A DNA stretch of 64,000 nt from Lepas anatifera (lineage: Eukaryota > Arthropoda > Thecostraca > Lepadidae). Each line of letters begins with the position of its first letter. Position 1 is the stretch's first letter. Of the stretch, positions 34,048 through 46,109 are shown one piece after another. The position numbers and the translations under genes were made by a program. The stretch is taken from the NCBI GenBank assembly GCA_034440635.1, contig JAOTON010000977.1:2158176-2222175 (forward strand). Direction: 5' to 3'. The notes under the pieces were generated by a model. It saw nothing but the letters and a program-made list of their open reading frames with translations, had not been told where the DNA came from and made no database searches.

Positions 34048-34118
34048 GTAAGTAGCTGCAGGACGACTCCCTCGTCTTTCCCCGGACAGTGGGTAGTTAT
34101 TACAAACACCGTACTCAC

Positions 34119-34488
34119 CTGTCCCCGGGCGGGGGTAGCTATTGCGAGCACCGTAGGGCGCGAAACGGTCCGATCCCCGTCCCCTGAAGCCGCCCATGCC
34201 GCGGCCGCCGCGCATGGGACCGCCACCGCGTCCCCGGCCGCCGCCGCGACCCCTCTGGCCCGTGCTGGGCTCCACGCTGATCCGCGACCCATGCAGCTCA
34301 GTACCGTTCAGCTTCTGAATGGCCGCCTCCGCCTGGTCTACCGACTTCATGTGCACGAACCCGTACGTGCCGAGCACGTCGCATTCTGTGACCTCTCCGA
34401 ACCGCTCGAATAGTTTGCGCAGGTCAGGGCTCTTGGTGACTGATGAGAGACGACCGACGAAAATCTTCGTCTGCGGGGCGCCGTCGGT
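34119..34488 (-). CDS. RRM/RGG protein gene, exon 2 (RNA-recognition motif and RGG box)
   Basis: A 370-base exon entered in phase 0 after TCGCACAG|ACC and left in phase 1 at GGACAG|GTGAGT. The product has one RRM of about 70 residues. RNP2 is KIFVGRL, RNP1 is the compact YGFVHMKS, and helix 2 is QAEAAIQKLNG. An RGG box follows directly (GQRGRGGGRGRGGGPMRGGR). YGFVHM with short loops resembles the RBM4/Lark and RBM14 family. Drosophila Lark has two RRMs and a CCHC zinc knuckle, whereas only one RRM and no knuckle are visible here, so orthology is not claimed. The expected role is RNA binding in splicing or translation control. Confidence 0.85.
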
Positions 34489-34683
34489 CTGTGCGATAAA
34501 ATTAGGGGCATCAGAATGGCTGATTTACGAATTAACATTTATCATATATATATCATATTCTCTGAAAGCTTCATAACGTACAACACAGTAAACTTTACAC
34601 ACAGTGTCTGATCAGATTCAACTTGAATCAGAAATGAAGCGGGCACGAGTAGCGCCGATTCGAAAGAATCTAGCTTCACTCAC

Positions 34684-34692
34684 CGGAGGCAT
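34684..34692 (-). CDS. RRM/RGG protein gene, exon 1 (start codon, Met-Pro-Pro)
   Basis: The ATG at 34692 is followed by only two codons and a strong donor, CCTCCG|GTGAGT, in phase 0. This matches the phase-0 acceptor of the RRM exon and gives MPPTDGAPQTKIFVGRL. Upstream, TTTTCAG|GGAAGG near 34719 could be the acceptor of a 5'-UTR intron. A tiny first coding exon before an RRM is common in RNA-binding protein genes. Confidence 0.65.
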
Positions 34693-34719
34693 TTTGTGTC
34701 AAAGCAGTGTCCTTCCCTG

Positions 34720-35600
34720 AAAACTGAGGAAAACACCAGTAAGGATAACTGATTGACGATAGTACAACAACTTATAATACATGTCCACATACATCATACT
34801 ATATTTCCATAAATTCTTGGCATCAGGAACGGAGATTCAGCAAAGTCTGGGAGTTCCCCGATCTTAGCAGAGTTGTGCATTTCAGACTTATGCTGTGATT
34901 GGACAAGCTCATGATTCACTCCTGAGTCTGGCAACTCATAAACTGACTCAGAATATCAATACTAATTCTGTTAGTCGGCTCAAATCCATACTCTGTGTAC
35001 AGTTAATGACCCACTTTTAATTTAAGTTTCCAGTCACTCTTAACTCATAACATAACTCAAAAGAAAACAACCTATCCTCCTTTTCTCTATCCCTTGAACA
35101 TGTGCAGTGGAGGGGTCTCATGTTGACACAGTGGAGCAGAGGGAGGAGGACTAAAGTGCCAAGCCCTTTGAGGTCTGGGAAATCAAGAGGGTAAGATTTT
35201 GAGGTTTGTGGGGCCATAGTTTTTTTCGGGCTTCTATCGCCTGAACTCAGTGAGATGGTGCTAGTCAGTTTGGTGGACCTTTGCAGGATCTGTACGCCTG
35301 GCTCGAGAGGCAGCTGTGCCTGGTGGTGTCATTGACGATTGGTTCCAGAGACCTCTCGATCTGCCACCTGCGGGCAGTTGCTGCTCCCACAGGGCGCATT
35401 CCACTGTGAAATGGTGGCGCCCCCTCGTGGCTGCCCGGCCCGACTTGGAGGTGGTGGCCTCAATGAAAGTTTTTGAGTGCCCTTGTTTGCATCTCCTACT
35501 GGTGTTAACATTGTTTTAAGCATATCCCGGCATGATTTTTTTATCGCTTGTTACCATCATTGTAAATACATGTATGGATCCAAGTAACCACAACTATGAA
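34720..35600. other. Non-coding stretch upstream of the RRM gene
   Basis: AT-rich with one GC-rich patch at 35290-35470. That patch shares a GGTTCC..AGACCTCTCGA...CCACCTGCGGG tract (35340-35378) with the reverse complement of 37627-37665, marking another dispersed repeat. No gene is seen. Confidence 0.5.
35408..35428 (-). promoter_or_regulatory. CTCF-like core motif
   Basis: On the minus strand CCACGAGGGGGCGCC matches the CTCF core CCASYAGRKGGCRS except at one position. It lies inside a dispersed repeat. Binding is unproven. Confidence 0.25.
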
Positions 35601-35608
35601 GCCATTGC
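35601..35608. repeat. 8-bp target-site duplication GCCATTGC, left copy
   Basis: GCCATTGC directly precedes the inverted repeat at 35609 and occurs again at 48455-48462 directly after the right inverted repeat. Confidence 0.75.
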
Positions 35609-35629
35609 CCAGTCTGAAGAATGCGGCAG

Positions 35630-36728
35630 ATTTCGATGATATGTTGTTGGGGCAGCCTCAGGGCATACCTAATTATTCTGGGCAGCTTTTGGCCGAGCTT
35701 GGGGCAGAGGGGTGCTCTTGAGGCAGCAACTGGGCAGCAGTCAGTCTAAGTTACCACAGAGGGAAGAAGAAATATATAAAATAAATGACAATTATTAGAA
35801 AAACTTGCACTGGAAAAGCTAATTTGTCTCAAAAGCTTCCTATTTGTCATCAAGCAAAATATGGTTCAAGATACCAGATGAAGGAAATTCCTAACTGATG
35901 TAAAGTTTCTGAAATGAACAAGAAAATCAGGTAATTGGCACTTTTCAAAATTTAAAATTATTTCTAAATTTGTAATCCACAACTAATTTTAGTCCAATAA
36001 AACCATCATGGAACTGGAAATAAAATTTCCCTGTAGATAGTTTTTGGCATTTCCTCCGCCATGTTTTAATCACCAAATCAAGGCTGGCAAATCATGCCAG
36101 CTCGCACTCCCAGAGCAAATACCTGCCCATGATATGATGTCACACAGGCATAAAGGGATCTTTCTTCTACTGGGACTTTCAAAAATACTCAAAATTTTGT
36201 AACGCTTTCAGGCAAATGTGAGAAAACAAAGGGGAACAAAAAAACTATTATATTTGCATAGTCGTCTTTTGAAAATTTGTTAATAGCATTGGTTCCATAC
36301 ATGTATATTCAAGAAAAAAGCACACTCATTAAAAATACAAACATGGCAAACAAGCAGTTAAATGGATAAAATAAACGTCCGACTGGACGCCAAACGCTGA
36401 CCCACGATAGGCGCCGTGCATCACGCACCCGTGACCGCCCTCAGCCACTCCTACACACGTACACACGCGCAGGGGGAGCCGGAGTGCAAGTTGGTGTCTG
36501 TCGGGCGAGAGTGCAGCTGGGTGGTCGGAGCCACACGACGCGGGTCGGCGAGCAACGGCCGACGGAACCCCGTCGATACGACATTGCTTGAGACAACTTG
36601 AAAGCAGGGGAAAATATCACCAATGCAAAAAGAAATTGCTCTCAAATAGACCTTTGAATAAAGGTATCCTTGAAATTTTTCATCATGGATGCAAGATACC
36701 TGCTATAAATGTATTTCTGCTATAAATG
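35630..36728. other. Left interior of the composite, no gene seen
   Basis: Subterminal GGGCAG-rich words to about 35760, then AT-rich DNA. A GC-rich patch at 36410-36600 has no recognisable product. Confidence 0.45.
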
Positions 36729-37293
36729 TATTTTAAGGGGTCATGATCCTACTACAAGATAATCTCAAGCTTGTAGAATGTGAAGAGTTAAACGACTCCA
36801 ACTTTGAAGAATCAGTATGGTGCTCAGTCCAAACAAGTTCTAAAAAGAAATTGTTGATAGGTAATTGTTATAGGTCCCCACAAAGCAGCCATAACAATAA
36901 TGCTAACCTCAACACTCTCTTGGAAACAGCAAAGGGCATGAACATCTCACACACATTAATAATGGGAGACTTTAACTTTAAGGAAATAGACTGGAAGAAA
37001 GGCACAGTACAAGGCCCTGAAAACTCAGATGCAAGGTTGTTCTACGACTCAGTCCAAGAAAGCCTCCTGTGCCAACATGTTGACTTCCCAACCCGATACA
37101 GGGTAGGAAATACCCCCTCAGTGCTGGACCTAGTCTTCACTAAAGAAGAAAATGACATTCAGGAATTAACATGTCATCCACCCTTAGGAAAAAGTGACCA
37201 TTGTGTCCTCACATGGGAGATGTACCTACAGGATGGACTGCAAACAGTAAATGCTGGGAAGCCAACTGAATCCATACATATATTTGCGAAGAT
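36729..37293 (+). pseudogene. CR1/Rex1-like LINE 1, endonuclease fragment
   Basis: A plus-strand frame encodes the C-terminal two thirds of an APE-type endonuclease: VWCSVQTSSKKKLLIGNCYR, then MGDFNFKEIDW (catalytic Asp and Asn), LDLVFT and KSDHCVLTWEM (catalytic Ser-Asp-His). The N-terminus is missing. Similarity stops near 37293 after IHIFAKM. The protein that should follow starts at 43826 (NYKAGNYRGI), so the same LINE may be split by the DNA between. Confidence 0.75.
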
Positions 37294-39335
37294 GTACACC
37301 ATAAATAGATGGGGTACGACGAAGGAAACTCTAAAACGATCACAGGATAAGCTCGTAGGCACTAAAACTAACGTGGTTAAGAATCGAGCGAGACTCCAGG
37401 AACCGCATGATAAAACAATCTCAGATGCCAGCGCCCCGCCAGCCAGGCCGGGTCACGTAGCCACATGGTGGCGCCACCACTCCACGGGGGAGGCACCCCC
37501 AAGCCGACGCAGGACGCGCCCACGCAGCCACACAGTGGCGCCACCACTCCACTGTGGGGGCGCCACCAGCATGTAAATGCAAGATCCGTCCCCCAGAGAG
37601 CCGCGCCCGGCTGGAGCAAGCGGCCGCCCCGCAGGTGGCAAAGTCGAGAGGTCCCGGGAACCAATCGCCAGTGCCACCACCGGGACGGCCGCCGCTCGAG
37701 CCGGGCGCAGAAGGAACCGGATCCCGAACATGTCAAACAGAATGATGAACCCAACCTGGTAATCTCGCGCGACAAAAACCCAGCCCGGCACACCGATCCC
37801 CACTCAAAGGCCGCAGCACCCACCACGGCAGGCCCCGGCCGCGACACGACAACGGCAATACAAGGCAGCATCAGTCAGCTCGGACCCCCGGTCGGTCCCC
37901 GCAGGTAGCAACTAACATTTAGATAGAGGTAACCCATCATAAGCCAAATCAGAAGTTATACAGGCGGTCTCACAACATAGTTATACATATGAAGTTTTTA
38001 GCCTGGCTTGGGCGCCAACGATGAGGTTAAACATCGATACAGTGAGATACAAACCATCTCGACTCATCAAGTGACTTGAGCAAAGCAAGCCACCACACTC
38101 GGTACCCGTCACAGCGCCATCCTCTTCCACAGCACCGCGCTGCGTGTGCAGTAGAGTTATCTGGTACCTCCATGTGGAGGGGTCACTCAGAACGCGCGTA
38201 GGAGTACTGAGGGATGTAGCGCACGATCGCCAACAGCAGGAGCATCCGCACATCCCCCCCGGCGGAGGACGAGGCCGAGGAAAGCCGGCGCCCACCCGGC
38301 CAGGGCCGAGGTCGGAGCGGGCGCAACACCTCGCAGTCCAGCGCGGTCGCACGGTAAGTTAACAGCAGCCCGGCGACGCCGGACGGCGGGCGATCACCAG
38401 GCCGCCATCGAATTGGTGCCAGGACAAGATGTCGTTTTGTAGATCACCCGTAGCAGATGAAGGCGCGGGACCCATCGGTCGCGGCCGACACCGCACCGCC
38501 GCCGCCGCTGTCCCCCGGTACGCCGGTCAGGCAGCCCACCGCGCCACCAGACGATGACGGGAGGGTCACCGCCTCCACGCAGCGGCGACGAGATCAGGCA
38601 TTTCTTTCTCCAAACTGGACCTACGGCAGATCGGCAGATCCGGGAGTCGCTGACTGAGCGGTCAGGCACCACGCCCAGCCGCCTCAACGCCGCCTTGATC
38701 CTCCGCACTGCTGTGCGGGAGTCGATGTCTGGTACTCTCAGGCGGCCGGGTCACTCCCCGGGCCGTACCCAGTCCATCCACATGCTGCGCCAGGGGCCGG
38801 TGCCGAGGCAGCCGGCAGAGAACAGAGGCGGTCAGGCCGGCGCCCCGCCGCAGCACCCCCGGACACCTCCAGAAGCTACAAGGCATTCTGAAAGCGCGGT
38901 AGGGACGAATTAAAGAGAGCAGGGAGGGAGCCGGGGAGAAGGTAACCTGGAAGAGCAGATGAGTTATTGGGAAGTAAGCTAAGTCGTTTCAAGGTGGAGA
39001 GGCCAGATTGGACCAGGAGCGGGGCTCGGCGGCGGCCTCGACTGCCCTCCGTGCTCGAGTTTCGTATTAATAATTTTTGAACACTTAGGTTGAGCTCGCC
39101 CAGGTATCCCCAAAAACCCCAAACTCGCCCGCGGCCCAACAGTGGTCGGTGAATATCGGACAGTTTGGGTTGGGTGGGAAGGTGACTAAACAAGAAAAAA
39201 AAGGCCAGACAATTGTTGCGAGGTCGCTATTCAATGCAACTACAAATTTTAAAGCACTTACACAAAAAAGGTTACCGAATTTATTACTATATGCGCCTAT
39301 TATGCTGCCATTTACATCAAGTATAACTGTCACAA
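37294..39335. other. GC-rich segment between LINE parts
   Basis: The part at 37400-38900 is GC-rich. On the minus strand a short stretch near 38600-38710 (RIKAALRRLGV) weakly recalls LINE ORF1 products but is not assignable. The part at 37627-37665 repeats a sequence near 35340 in inverse orientation. The part at 39100-39335 is the AT-rich 3' flank of the minus-strand LINE, with GATATTCACCGACCA duplicated about 200 bp apart (39142, 39344). Confidence 0.4.
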
Positions 39336-42318
39336 TCAGTACTGGTCGGTGAATATCTTTTTGGAAACTGTTTTCATAGCGGCTTTTGACCGCGGCACAT
39401 CCTCGATTTGACGGATTTTTGACGCGATATTTAAGTTCCAGATTCTGGGAGCTGATAAGAAAAGAGAGAATTGTCGATATAACGTGGGAGCGAATGGTTC
39501 TGAGAAGTGTTTTACTGCCCTAGAGTTTCTACTATTAATATTTTCTGCTTGAGTTTGAAATTTTTCCGCCAGGGGTCGAGGAAGAGTATTATTTAGATAA
39601 CTATGGAGTACAAATATTTGAGAAACTTTGACTAAATCATGGAATTTCAGGATTTTGTATTTTTTAAATATTGGTCCTGTGTGCTCAAGAAATTGGGCAT
39701 GGTCCACAACTCTCACCGCACGTTTTTGGAGTGTTGTCAATCTAATGAGTTTTGATGGGAAAGTTAGGGCCCAATTTTCAGAGTTGTATTTCAAGTGGGG
39801 AAGCACAAGAGAATTATAGAGTAAGAGCAGATGCTCGGAGTCCAATACAGCTTTTGCCCTATGCATTATTCCAATATTCCTCGATATAGTATTTTCAATG
39901 CCCTTGATGTGGGACTCCCATTTCAGGTTTTCATCAATTTGAACCCCTAGGTATTTGGTGGTTCTTGCCCTGCTTAATTTGTGGTTGTTAAGAACAATAT
40001 CAAGGCCAGAGGAAGAGTGGGTTGGACAAAATAGCTGATATGTTGATTTTGATACGTTAAGAGTAAGTCGGTTAGCGACAAGCCATGCATTGATATTTGG
40101 GAGACTCAAGTTGATAGATGACTGGAGATCAGAAAAATTGTTTGCAGTAAAGACTAGAGCTGTATCGTCAGCAAATAGTAGAAATGATGGTGATTGAGAA
40201 CTACGAAATAAATCATTAATATACAGTAGAAATAGTAATGGGCCGAGCACAGAACCTTGTGGTACGCCAAGCGACACACTTTCAGGATTTTCAGACAAAA
40301 TATTTTTAAATTTGACTTTTTGAGTTCTGTTACTAAGATAGGAATCAAAGAATTTAAGTGAGACATCTCTAACACCATATTTTTCAAGTTTTTTCAGCAA
40401 AATTTTGTGGTTAACGGTATCGAACGCTTTCGCCAAGTCGAGATAAATGGTAGCACATACTTTTTTGTCTTTGATGGCGGAGGTTAATATATCATAAAGA
40501 AGAGCAATGGGCATGTATGTGCTTTTGTTCTTCTGAAAGCCAAATTGTTGTGGAAATAGAATGTTTTCATCAGTGATGAATTGAGATAATTGTTGAAATA
40601 TTATTTTTTCAAAAACTTTGGAAATCACAGGTAATATTGAAATGGGTCTATAACATGTGAATTGGCAACGACATCCTGATTTGAAGATTGGAGTTATGAG
40701 AGCTTGTTTAAGAGCAGATGGAAAGATCCCTTGAGAGATACACTTATTGAAAGTATAGCTAAGAAATGGTGCAATGGTATCTACAATAAGTTTCAGTACT
40801 TTTGAGCTTATTCCATCCAGACCAGCTCCGCTGTTCGCAATACTTTTTATGACATTAGCAACCAAGCAAGGCGGAATCTGGGCGAATTCAAAGTTGTTGT
40901 TAATTAGCATGTTGAGATCAAAATATGACATGGGATCAGTGGATGAACTAGGGAGCCTGCTGTCGAGTGTCATTCCAATGGTGGCAAAGTAATTGTTAAA
41001 TTTATTTGCAATTTTTTGTGGGTCTGTGATTGTTGTGCCATTGTGTTCAAACATTGGGGGTGGGGATGTGTTAGGCTGGTGTTTTCCTGTGACATCAAGC
41101 AAGATTTCCCAAAGTTTTTTGGGGTTTGTCTTGTTTTCTGCAAGTTTTCTTTGAATGTAAAGTTTTTTAGCAGTTCTTATGACTGAGACTAAGTTATTTC
41201 TGTAGGTTTTGTACAAGAGGTGATTTTGAGATGTAGGCGACCGAGTGTATTTCCTATAAAGATTATTTTTGTTGTTGATACATTTAAGCAGACTGTAAGA
41301 GATCCAAGGGTTAATGGGAACTTTCTTCCTGTGGGGTTTACAGATTGTAATTTTACGAATTTCTTCAGTAATGATATTGAGCAAAAATGAAGTTGCTTGT
41401 TCAGCATCATGTATATTATACAAAGGTATCAATTTTTGGGCAATGTTCGTTTTCAAGGACTCGATTTTACGGTAGTCAATTGCTGTATAAGGCAATTCAT
41501 GTGATCCCGAGTGTTGTTTTATATTAAGAGTGATAGTTATTGGGAGATGGTCGCTAATATCTGATATAACAATATTGTTTTTGTAGACTAGAGAAAGATC
41601 GTTGCTAAGAAAATTGTCGATAAGAGTTTGTGATGTGCTCGTTACTCGAGTTGGCAAGGAGATACAAGGGAAGAAGCCAGCTGAAAGGAGATTTTCAAAG
41701 AAAAGGCTGCTGTCAGTGGAAGACTCCAGCTTGAGAAGGTCAATGTTAAAGTCCCCTCCAATTGTACTTAATTTGAATTCGTTTCCTATTGCCGCAAGCA
41801 AACGGTCCATTTCCTCTAAGAAGGGAGCTGGTGCAAAGGATGGAGAACGATACACTGTGCCAATTATGAGATTTCTAGATTTTTTATTTTTATTTCTAAA
41901 CATACAGACTGGTACTGAGGTAAGCAAAATTCAAGATCAGATCGCCTGCTGTAGGGTACAGAATTCTGAATGTAGATGGCAGATCCTCGACCCCTAGTTT
42001 CATCCTGAGTGGATAGCTCCAAATGGTAGTTATTAAGATGAAAAGAATCTGCAAATGTTGAGTTAGTCCATGTTTCGGATAACATTATAATTTGAGGTTT
42101 GGTTTTGAGTTGATCTAATAGCAAAGTGAGGGCGTCAAAATTTTTGGATAGGCTACGTATATTTATGTGCAGAAGTGACAAAGCATTAGGCTGAAGCGCA
42201 TCAAGTGAATGTATGTATTTGCACTGATCCAAAATGGCATGAAAATCTGAGTTTAAGGCAGCACAGTCATCATCTGTTGATGAAAAATTTGGGGAGAATC
42301 TGGGATTAATCTTTAAAA
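39336..42318 (-). pseudogene. L2/Daphne-like LINE, ORF2 (endonuclease and RT), one frameshift
   Basis: A nearly intact ORF2 of a minus-strand LINE. The N-terminal part (42318 to about 41900) reads SLLHINIRSL, IIMLSETWTN and GRGSAIYI. An indel in an A-rich tract near 41895-41910 moves the frame. The remaining 863 codons run without a stop to 39336 and include the endonuclease motifs GGDFNID and ISDHLPIT. The reverse transcriptase motifs are YRPISILPVISKVFEK, YLDLAKAFDTVNH, LGVPQGSVLGPLLF and LLFADDTALVF. The FADD centre is intact and there is no RNase H. One missing base separates it from an open ORF2, so the copy is young or the break is a sequencing error. AT-rich codon use differs sharply from the LINEs at 10-19 kb. 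An L2/Crack/Daphne assignment is inferred from motif style. Confidence 0.88.
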
Positions 42319-42807
42319 TAAACTAAATCTGAGAATAAGTACAAAAGGAAAACTGAGCAAGAACACACAGCAACTTCAAAAGCAAAGCAAAATGCACAAG
42401 AATGCTACACTGAACTTTAAGCTGCAAACAATAGTTAAACAAAACAAAAGAAAACTGAGAGTCTATAAGGATATGCAGGGCCGACCGGGCAAAATACCAA
42501 AATAGAAAAAAACAACAACAACAACAGCAGGTAAGTCTAGAACCAAAAGCTGGAGACAAAAGATCCAACCACTGCTACTCAAAAGTGTTCGCTGAATTTG
42601 TGCGGGGGGACCTTCAGGGTGCGCCCACTCCTACTTCTAGTATGGTTCTGTGAGTGACATTGAGGATCTACCGGACTAGACGAGCCCAAGCAGACAGAAT
42701 CGGCAGCCGCAGCCAGCGCCACCTGCCCCAATGTGGTCTGCGGCCGGCTGAGGTCAGCCGCGGGGACCCAGTTACCATTCCATCTGAAGGAGCTGTGCGG
42801 TCTGAGG
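42319..42807. other. Leader between LINE ORF2 and the ORF1-like region
   Basis: The part at 42320-42570 is AT-rich and lies directly upstream of ORF2, probably untranslated leader. The part at 42600-42807 is GC-rich and runs into the ORF1-like region. Confidence 0.4.
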
Positions 42808-43800
42808 TCAAGGCCGAATCACCCTGTGATTGAAATCGCAACCCTGTGGCCTCCCGGTTGGCGGGCGAGGCAGGGACAGCGGCCCCCAGCAGATCACAGC
42901 CCAACTCCATAGGCCCCGGCCATCAGCCGAGAGCACAGTGGGGTGGGGAGGATCATCCTCCCTGGGAGGGTCATCATGGGGGCAATCCAACCCAGGGGAC
43001 AGCTGAGTGAAGGCAACACCCACCTCCCCCTCAGCAACCCGCTCAGCCACAACACATGCCTCACCGCCAGAACGGCCATCCGACCCGACAGCTGCATGAT
43101 CAGGGACCAGACTCATAGCCTCACTCCCCTGAGCAGGAGCCGGCCGCGGTGGGCCGCTTCTAGTCTCGTCCGTCTGGCAAACCCTCGGAGTGGGTGTACC
43201 ACTGGTAGGAGAACAGACAGACTTGACGATGGTGTTGATCAGTGGAAGTGTGGGCACCCGTTCCCGATGAGGGGCAGCAGCGGGTGGAGATGGAGGAGCT
43301 TCACGAATCCCACAGAGGCTCAGGATGTCAGCCCTGCTGGAGCCAACAGGAACCTCAACTGCTCGCTGAGCTCCCTTTGGCTTAATGTAAATCCTCCCCT
43401 GGTTGGTATAATGTGACTGGAGTGGAGAGGCCTCTTTAGGGTGATGGATGCTCTTGAGCAGCTTCACCACAGAAAGTCTTTCTGCAGTAAGACTTTCATG
43501 AACCAAGAGACCCATTTTTACTGGTTTGGTCCTCCGCCCGATAGACTGCCTCGCGCTCCGCCTTGTTCACAAACCTGAGGAGGACAAAATTCTTGTTCCT
43601 CAGCCTGTGACAGGCAGACACTGCCAGTGGATGAATAGTTATCCCCAGGTGCTCCCTGATGATTGCCAAGATCAGCATTCGAGTGTCCTCACGGGAATCA
43701 TAATCAGGTATAGCCCTACCAGAGAGGAGCAAAGTTGAAAGGCGGCTATATTGAGCCTGGATTTCAAGAGCTGACTGGAGCCTCCCTGGTCGTGAACAAA
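42808..43800 (-). pseudogene. LINE ORF1-like protein, frameshifted
   Basis: Two overlapping minus-strand frames (about 43800-43496 and 43515-42808) read SGRAIPDYDSREDTRMLIL, then HPLAVSACHRL, FVLLRFVNKAERE and AVYRAEDQ. They continue as VHESLTAERLSVVKLLKSI, NQGRIYIKPKG and VPVGSSRADIL. This is the layout of the C-terminal RNA-binding half of many LINE ORF1 proteins, ending in a Pro/Ser-rich tail. The region may be ORF1 of the LINE at 39336-42318, since order and strand fit. However, its GC content is much higher, so it could come from a different LINE. The N-terminus is cut at about 43815. Confidence 0.6.
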
Positions 43801-43825
43801 TTATTAATATGAACAAATAATTAAT

Positions 43826-45893
43826 TATGAATTATAAGGCAGGAAATTACCGAGGAATAACTGAAGCTTTGCTACAAGTAAATTGGGACGAAATGGATGA
43901 TCTAGATGTAGAAAAAAGCTGGTGCTGGTTAAGTCCAAAATTAAGGAAGCCATAGAGTTGTTTATTCCAAGGTTCAAAACAACCAGAAAGGTGAAGAACG
44001 CTCCACCATGGTGGAACAGGACTCTGGAGCAACAAGTTAAAGCAAAATATAGGGCATGGAGAACCTACAAAGCAACAGGTCAGGGTCTTCAGAACTACAA
44101 GCGAGTCAGAAATGAAACTGTTAATCTGATCAGAAACACAAGACGTCAATTTGAGACCAAACTGGCAAAGACAGCAAAGAAGAATCCAAAAGCCATAGCC
44201 AAATACATAAGATCGCAATCAAAAATCAAGGACAGGGTTACCAACCTACTAAAAGATGATGGTAGTACTACCAACAGCGACAGAGAGGTAGCTGAGACGC
44301 TCCAAGAGTTCTTTTGCTCTGTTTTTGTACGAGAGGTACCTGGCTCACTTCCTCCATTTCGGGACCGACTCCAACCTGACCAGGAACTCCGCAACATTAC
44401 AGTCACAACTGAAGAAATAAAACATGAACTTGACAAACTTGACGGGAGAAGGCATCTGGTCCAGATGGGATTCCTTCACTGGTGCTAAAGTCCTGTTCGG
44501 AGGCTTTGACCCTCCCACTCTCCAAGATCTTTGCCCAGTCTCTTGATGAAGGTAAACTACCATCAGACTGGAAGAAAGCCACAGTCACCCCAATCTTTAA
44601 GAAAGGATCCAGGAAAAAAGCAGAAAATTACAGGCCAATAAGCTTGACTAGCCAGTGTTGTAAAGTTTTTGAACGTATGGTAAAGAAACGACTAGAAGAG
44701 CACCTCACATCACACAATCTCCTCACGGATCACCAACATGGGTTTATGCGGAAGAGGTCCTGCCTAACCAATCTTTTTGAAACTCTTGAGAACTGGACTG
44801 AGGTGCTTGACAAAAACAGCTGCTTGGACGTAATTTTCTTAGATTACCAAAAGGCGTTCGACTCCGTTCCACATCTCAGACTGGTCAAGAAATTGAGTGG
44901 GTATGGAATCAAAGGCAAGGTCCTCAGCTGGATTAGAGACTTTCTTGTGGGAAGGCAACAACAGGTATCAGTGAGATCTGCATCATCTAAGTGGCAAGAG
45001 GTACGAAGTGGAGTTCCCCAGGGCTCAGTCCTGGGCCCAATTCTGTTCAACTTATATGTAAATGAACTACCAAGCCTTGTGACTAGCAAAATCAAGCTCT
45101 TTGCAGATGACTCGAAACTGTACCAATCCATCAACAACCCAGGAGACAGCTTAACACTACAGTCAGACCTCAATACTCTGAGCCAATGGTCTGACGACTG
45201 GCTGTTGAGATTCAACCCCAACAAGTGCAAATCAATGCATTTGGGCCAACACAACCCCGAGAACACATACTACATGCAAGGGGTGGCTCTAAACAAGACA
45301 TCCTCAGAAAGAGACCTTGGGATCATAGTAACAAATACCTTGAAATCTACAGAACACTGTCAAAAGGCTGCAAAGAAGGGAATGGCAGCCCTGAGAACTT
45401 TGAGAACTGCATTTGATGGATTCACTGTAGACAACTTCACTGGAATTTTCAACACATACGTTCGACCTCACCTGGACTATTGCATCCAGGCCCACTGCTG
45501 GTCCAGGACCTGAATGCTCTAGAGCGAATTCAAAGACGGGGAACAAAAATGGTCTCAGGACTCAAACAAATGTCATACGATGAACGACTAAAAGTGCTCA
45601 AAACCATGTCCATAAAAGACAGGATTGAAAGAGGTGATCTAATCGAAGCCTACAAAATCATGACAGGTAAAGTTAACATCAGGAAGGAACAATTCTTTGA
45701 AGTCAAAACCACTCGGACTCGTGGTCACCACCTGAAACTGGTCAAGAAAAGAGCAATACACCAATCAAGACTAGGATTTTTCTCCAATAGAGTGGTGAAC
45801 AAGTGGAACCAACTTCCATCACATGTCATCTCCACAAATACCACAAACACATTCAAAACGAGGCTAGACAAACACCTCAAGTCCTTGTCCTGA
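43826..45893 (+). pseudogene. CR1/Rex1-like LINE 1, reverse transcriptase part, frameshifted
   Basis: Starts NYKAGNYRGITEALLQVNWD, the linker after a CR1-type endonuclease. It continues through a pre-RT region (PPWWNRTLEQQVKAKYRAWR). Reverse transcriptase motifs are PSDWKKATVTPIFKKG, YRPISLTSQCCKVFE, FLDYQKAFDSVPH, SGVPQGSVLGPILFN and LFADDSKLY. The C-terminal tail reads IQRRGTKMVSGL and HHLKLVKKRAIH. Frame breaks lie near 43915, 44470 and 45500. The missing endonuclease is probably the fragment at 36729-37293. Residues at the catalytic FADD are intact. Confidence 0.85.
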
Positions 45894-45946
45894 TGCTTCC
45901 AAAACAAGATGTGGACACCAAATAGCCTTTGCTAACCCCATTCCAC

Positions 45947-45984
45947 AACCACATACCTATACCTATACCTATATACCTATACCT
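45947..45984 (+). repeat. (ACCTAT)n tail of LINE 1
   Basis: Hexamer run ACCTATACCTAT with slight irregularity, about 50 bases after the LINE stop codon. A simple-repeat 3' tail is typical of CR1-like LINEs and marks the element's end. Confidence 0.75.
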
Positions 45985-46109
45985 TCTATTGCTTTGATAA
46001 GTAGATGGTCTTAAGTCTGACATTATCATATCAGATGCACATTGTCATATCAGATTCAATGGATTTTTCCACATTTCCATCTCCATATTTCCCAATGGAG
46101 GAAGTCTGC

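Noticed and set aside
37377..37908. Pro/Arg-rich frames on both strands of the GC-rich segment
   Set aside because: Open on both strands because of base composition. No domain, and part of the segment is a dispersed repeat.
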